In this document: positions 31,598-32,180 of the stretch, piece after piece
How the letters are laid out: every line of letters begins with the position of its first letter
Position numbering within the stretch: the first letter of the stretch is position 1
Assembly (NCBI GenBank): GCA_021296065.1
Contig: JAGWBD010000018.1
Coordinates: 1-32,180 of the forward strand
Direction of reading: 5' to 3'
Length of the DNA stretch: 32,180 nucleotides
From: Anaerolineae bacterium
GTDB lineage: Bacteria; Chloroflexota; Anaerolineae; Aggregatilineales; Phototrophicaceae
Program-made: the position numbers and the translations under genes
The notes under the pieces: generated by a model
What the model was told of the DNA's origin: nothing
Databases searched by the model: none
The model's input: the letters and a program-made list of their open reading frames with translations, nothing else

Positions 31598-32137
31598 TCA
31601 GGCGCTTAAGCGTTTCCTGCAGGCGCGGTCGAATTTAACCCGGCCGGCTAATTCCCGGGGCGGGCTGGCGAGGTTGGGGGGGGCCCGCGCGACGACCCCC
31701 TCCGGCGAAGCGCCGGTGCGTTCGATCTCGGTCTCCAGGTCGGGCATGACGCGGATGCGCACGCCTGCGTCGGCGGCCGCGGCTTCAAGGCCGTCCAGTA
31801 CGTCACTGTGGTCGGCGCTGACGGTGATGCGGCCGCGTTTCGTAAGGGCGGCGAGGCGCGCGGTCTTGTGCGGCCCGACGATGTTGAAGGGCAGCTGGAT
31901 GTCGTCGAAACCGGCGTCGAGGAAGACCTCGACCTCGCCCAGCTTCTGGCAGGCGATGCCGACGGCGCCGGCCTCGCGCTGGATGCGCGCGATTTCGGGG
32001 CTCTTGTGCGTCTTGATGTGCGGCCGAAAATTGATGCCATGGCCGTCACAGTAACTCTGCAAGCTCTCGATGTTGCGCAGCATGGTCGGGATGTCGATGA
32101 GGACGGCGGGGGTGTCGAGGTCACGAGCGATGGTCAT
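31598..32137 (-). CDS. Fold-type III PLP enzyme (D-threonine aldolase/D-serine dehydratase-like), N-terminal part before frameshift
   Basis: The barrel domain of a PLP enzyme that would act on D-amino acids or beta-hydroxy amino acids starts at ATG 32137, six nt after GGAG. It opens LDTPAVLIDIPTMLRNIESL; the PLP lysine is in INFRPHIKTHKSPEIA, then IACQKLGEVEVFLDAGFDDI. After SPEGVVA (near 31695) the sequence stops looking like the family (RAPPNLASPPRELAGRVKFD) and ends at TGA 31598 after 179 residues. The matching C-terminal part continues in another frame. The damaged stretch contains a run of eight G and several CCC/GGG blocks, the kind of place where indels or base-calling errors occur. 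Whole gene length without the break would be about 342 residues. Confidence 0.75.
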   Translation of the reverse strand: MTIARDLDTPAVLIDIPTMLRNIESLQSYCDGHGINFRPHIKTHKSPEIARIQREAGAVGIACQKLGEVEVFLDAGFDDIQLPFNIVGPHKTARLAALTKRGRITVSADHSDVLDGLEAAAADAGVRIRVMPDLETEIERTGASPEGVVARAPPNLASPPRELAGRVKFDRACRKRLSA

Positions 32138-32180
32138 GGGGTTCTCCAACTGGACTGCCCAGAATCTACTTCATGGAGCC

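Noticed and set aside
1-32180. CRISPR arrays, insertion sequences, attachment sites or rRNA
   Set aside because: No spaced repeats, transposase motifs, terminal inverted repeats or rRNA-like stretches were seen; the only tandem array is coding.

Overview
The window reads as GC-rich, gene-dense bacterial chromosome. Several traits fit a Chloroflexota lineage (Anaerolineae/Caldilineae-like), though this is inference from protein style and not a database match. These traits are a Gram-positive-type LexA box (GAAC-N4-GTTC), long two-module FtsX permeases, a class A PBP-like protein with Ig-like C-terminal domains, PPC-repeat secreted proteins, and a PhyH / GH20 / enolase-superfamily catabolic flavour. 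There is no sign of phage, transposon or CRISPR. Genes are packed very tightly: same-strand neighbours often overlap by 1-10 nt (ATGA, TGATG, TTGA, CTGA junctions), and seven convergent pairs overlap or lie 0-3 bp apart.

Layout. 1-502: 5' part of a minus-strand zinc-binding protein (ZnuA) with a repeated Asp/His loop and a Zur-like palindrome upstream. 649-2495: two glycosyltransferases on plus. 2459-5602: a minus-strand cluster reading CBS-HEPN fusion, NUDIX hydrolase, small STAS-like protein, polysaccharide flippase. 5603-5916: a 314-bp control region with a good promoter and a 39-codon ORF that runs into a GT9 glycosyltransferase (5917-6966). 6947-11184: a PBP-like protein that has lost its transpeptidase motifs, followed 2 nt later by a glucarate-dehydratase-like enzyme. 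11267-11362: tRNA-Sec (selC). 11391-12290: ribokinase. 12294-14068: glycosyltransferase plus PAP2-like membrane protein. 14147-15402: YceI protein and convergent ferritin. 15535-17368: histidine phosphatase and MFS transporter. 17365-19976: recF and dinB diverge from a shared promoter region carrying a perfect LexA box. 19977-28648: a long minus-strand series reading FtsX permease, second FtsX permease interrupted by an in-frame TAG, unknown membrane protein, four-repeat PPC protein, and rdgB started from CTG. 28790-31107: PhyH dioxygenase and GH20 hexosaminidase. 31110-32137: a fold-type III PLP enzyme broken by a frameshift.

How the parts fit. One theme is cell-surface glycan assembly (GT2, two GT4-type enzymes, GT9, flippase, PAP2-like protein, PBP-like protein). 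A second is metal handling (ZnuA with a candidate Zur site, ferritin with a palindromic promoter). A third is DNA and nucleotide-pool maintenance (recF, dinB, rdgB, NUDIX). A fourth is catabolism of sugar acids, ribose and amino-sugars (glucarate-dehydratase-like enzyme, ribokinase, GH20). The most unusual items are the PBP-like protein with SxxK, SxN and KTG all replaced, the CBS-HEPN fusion, selC without any selenoprotein in view, the shared LexA promoter, the CTG start of rdgB, and the amber codon in one of the twin permeases.
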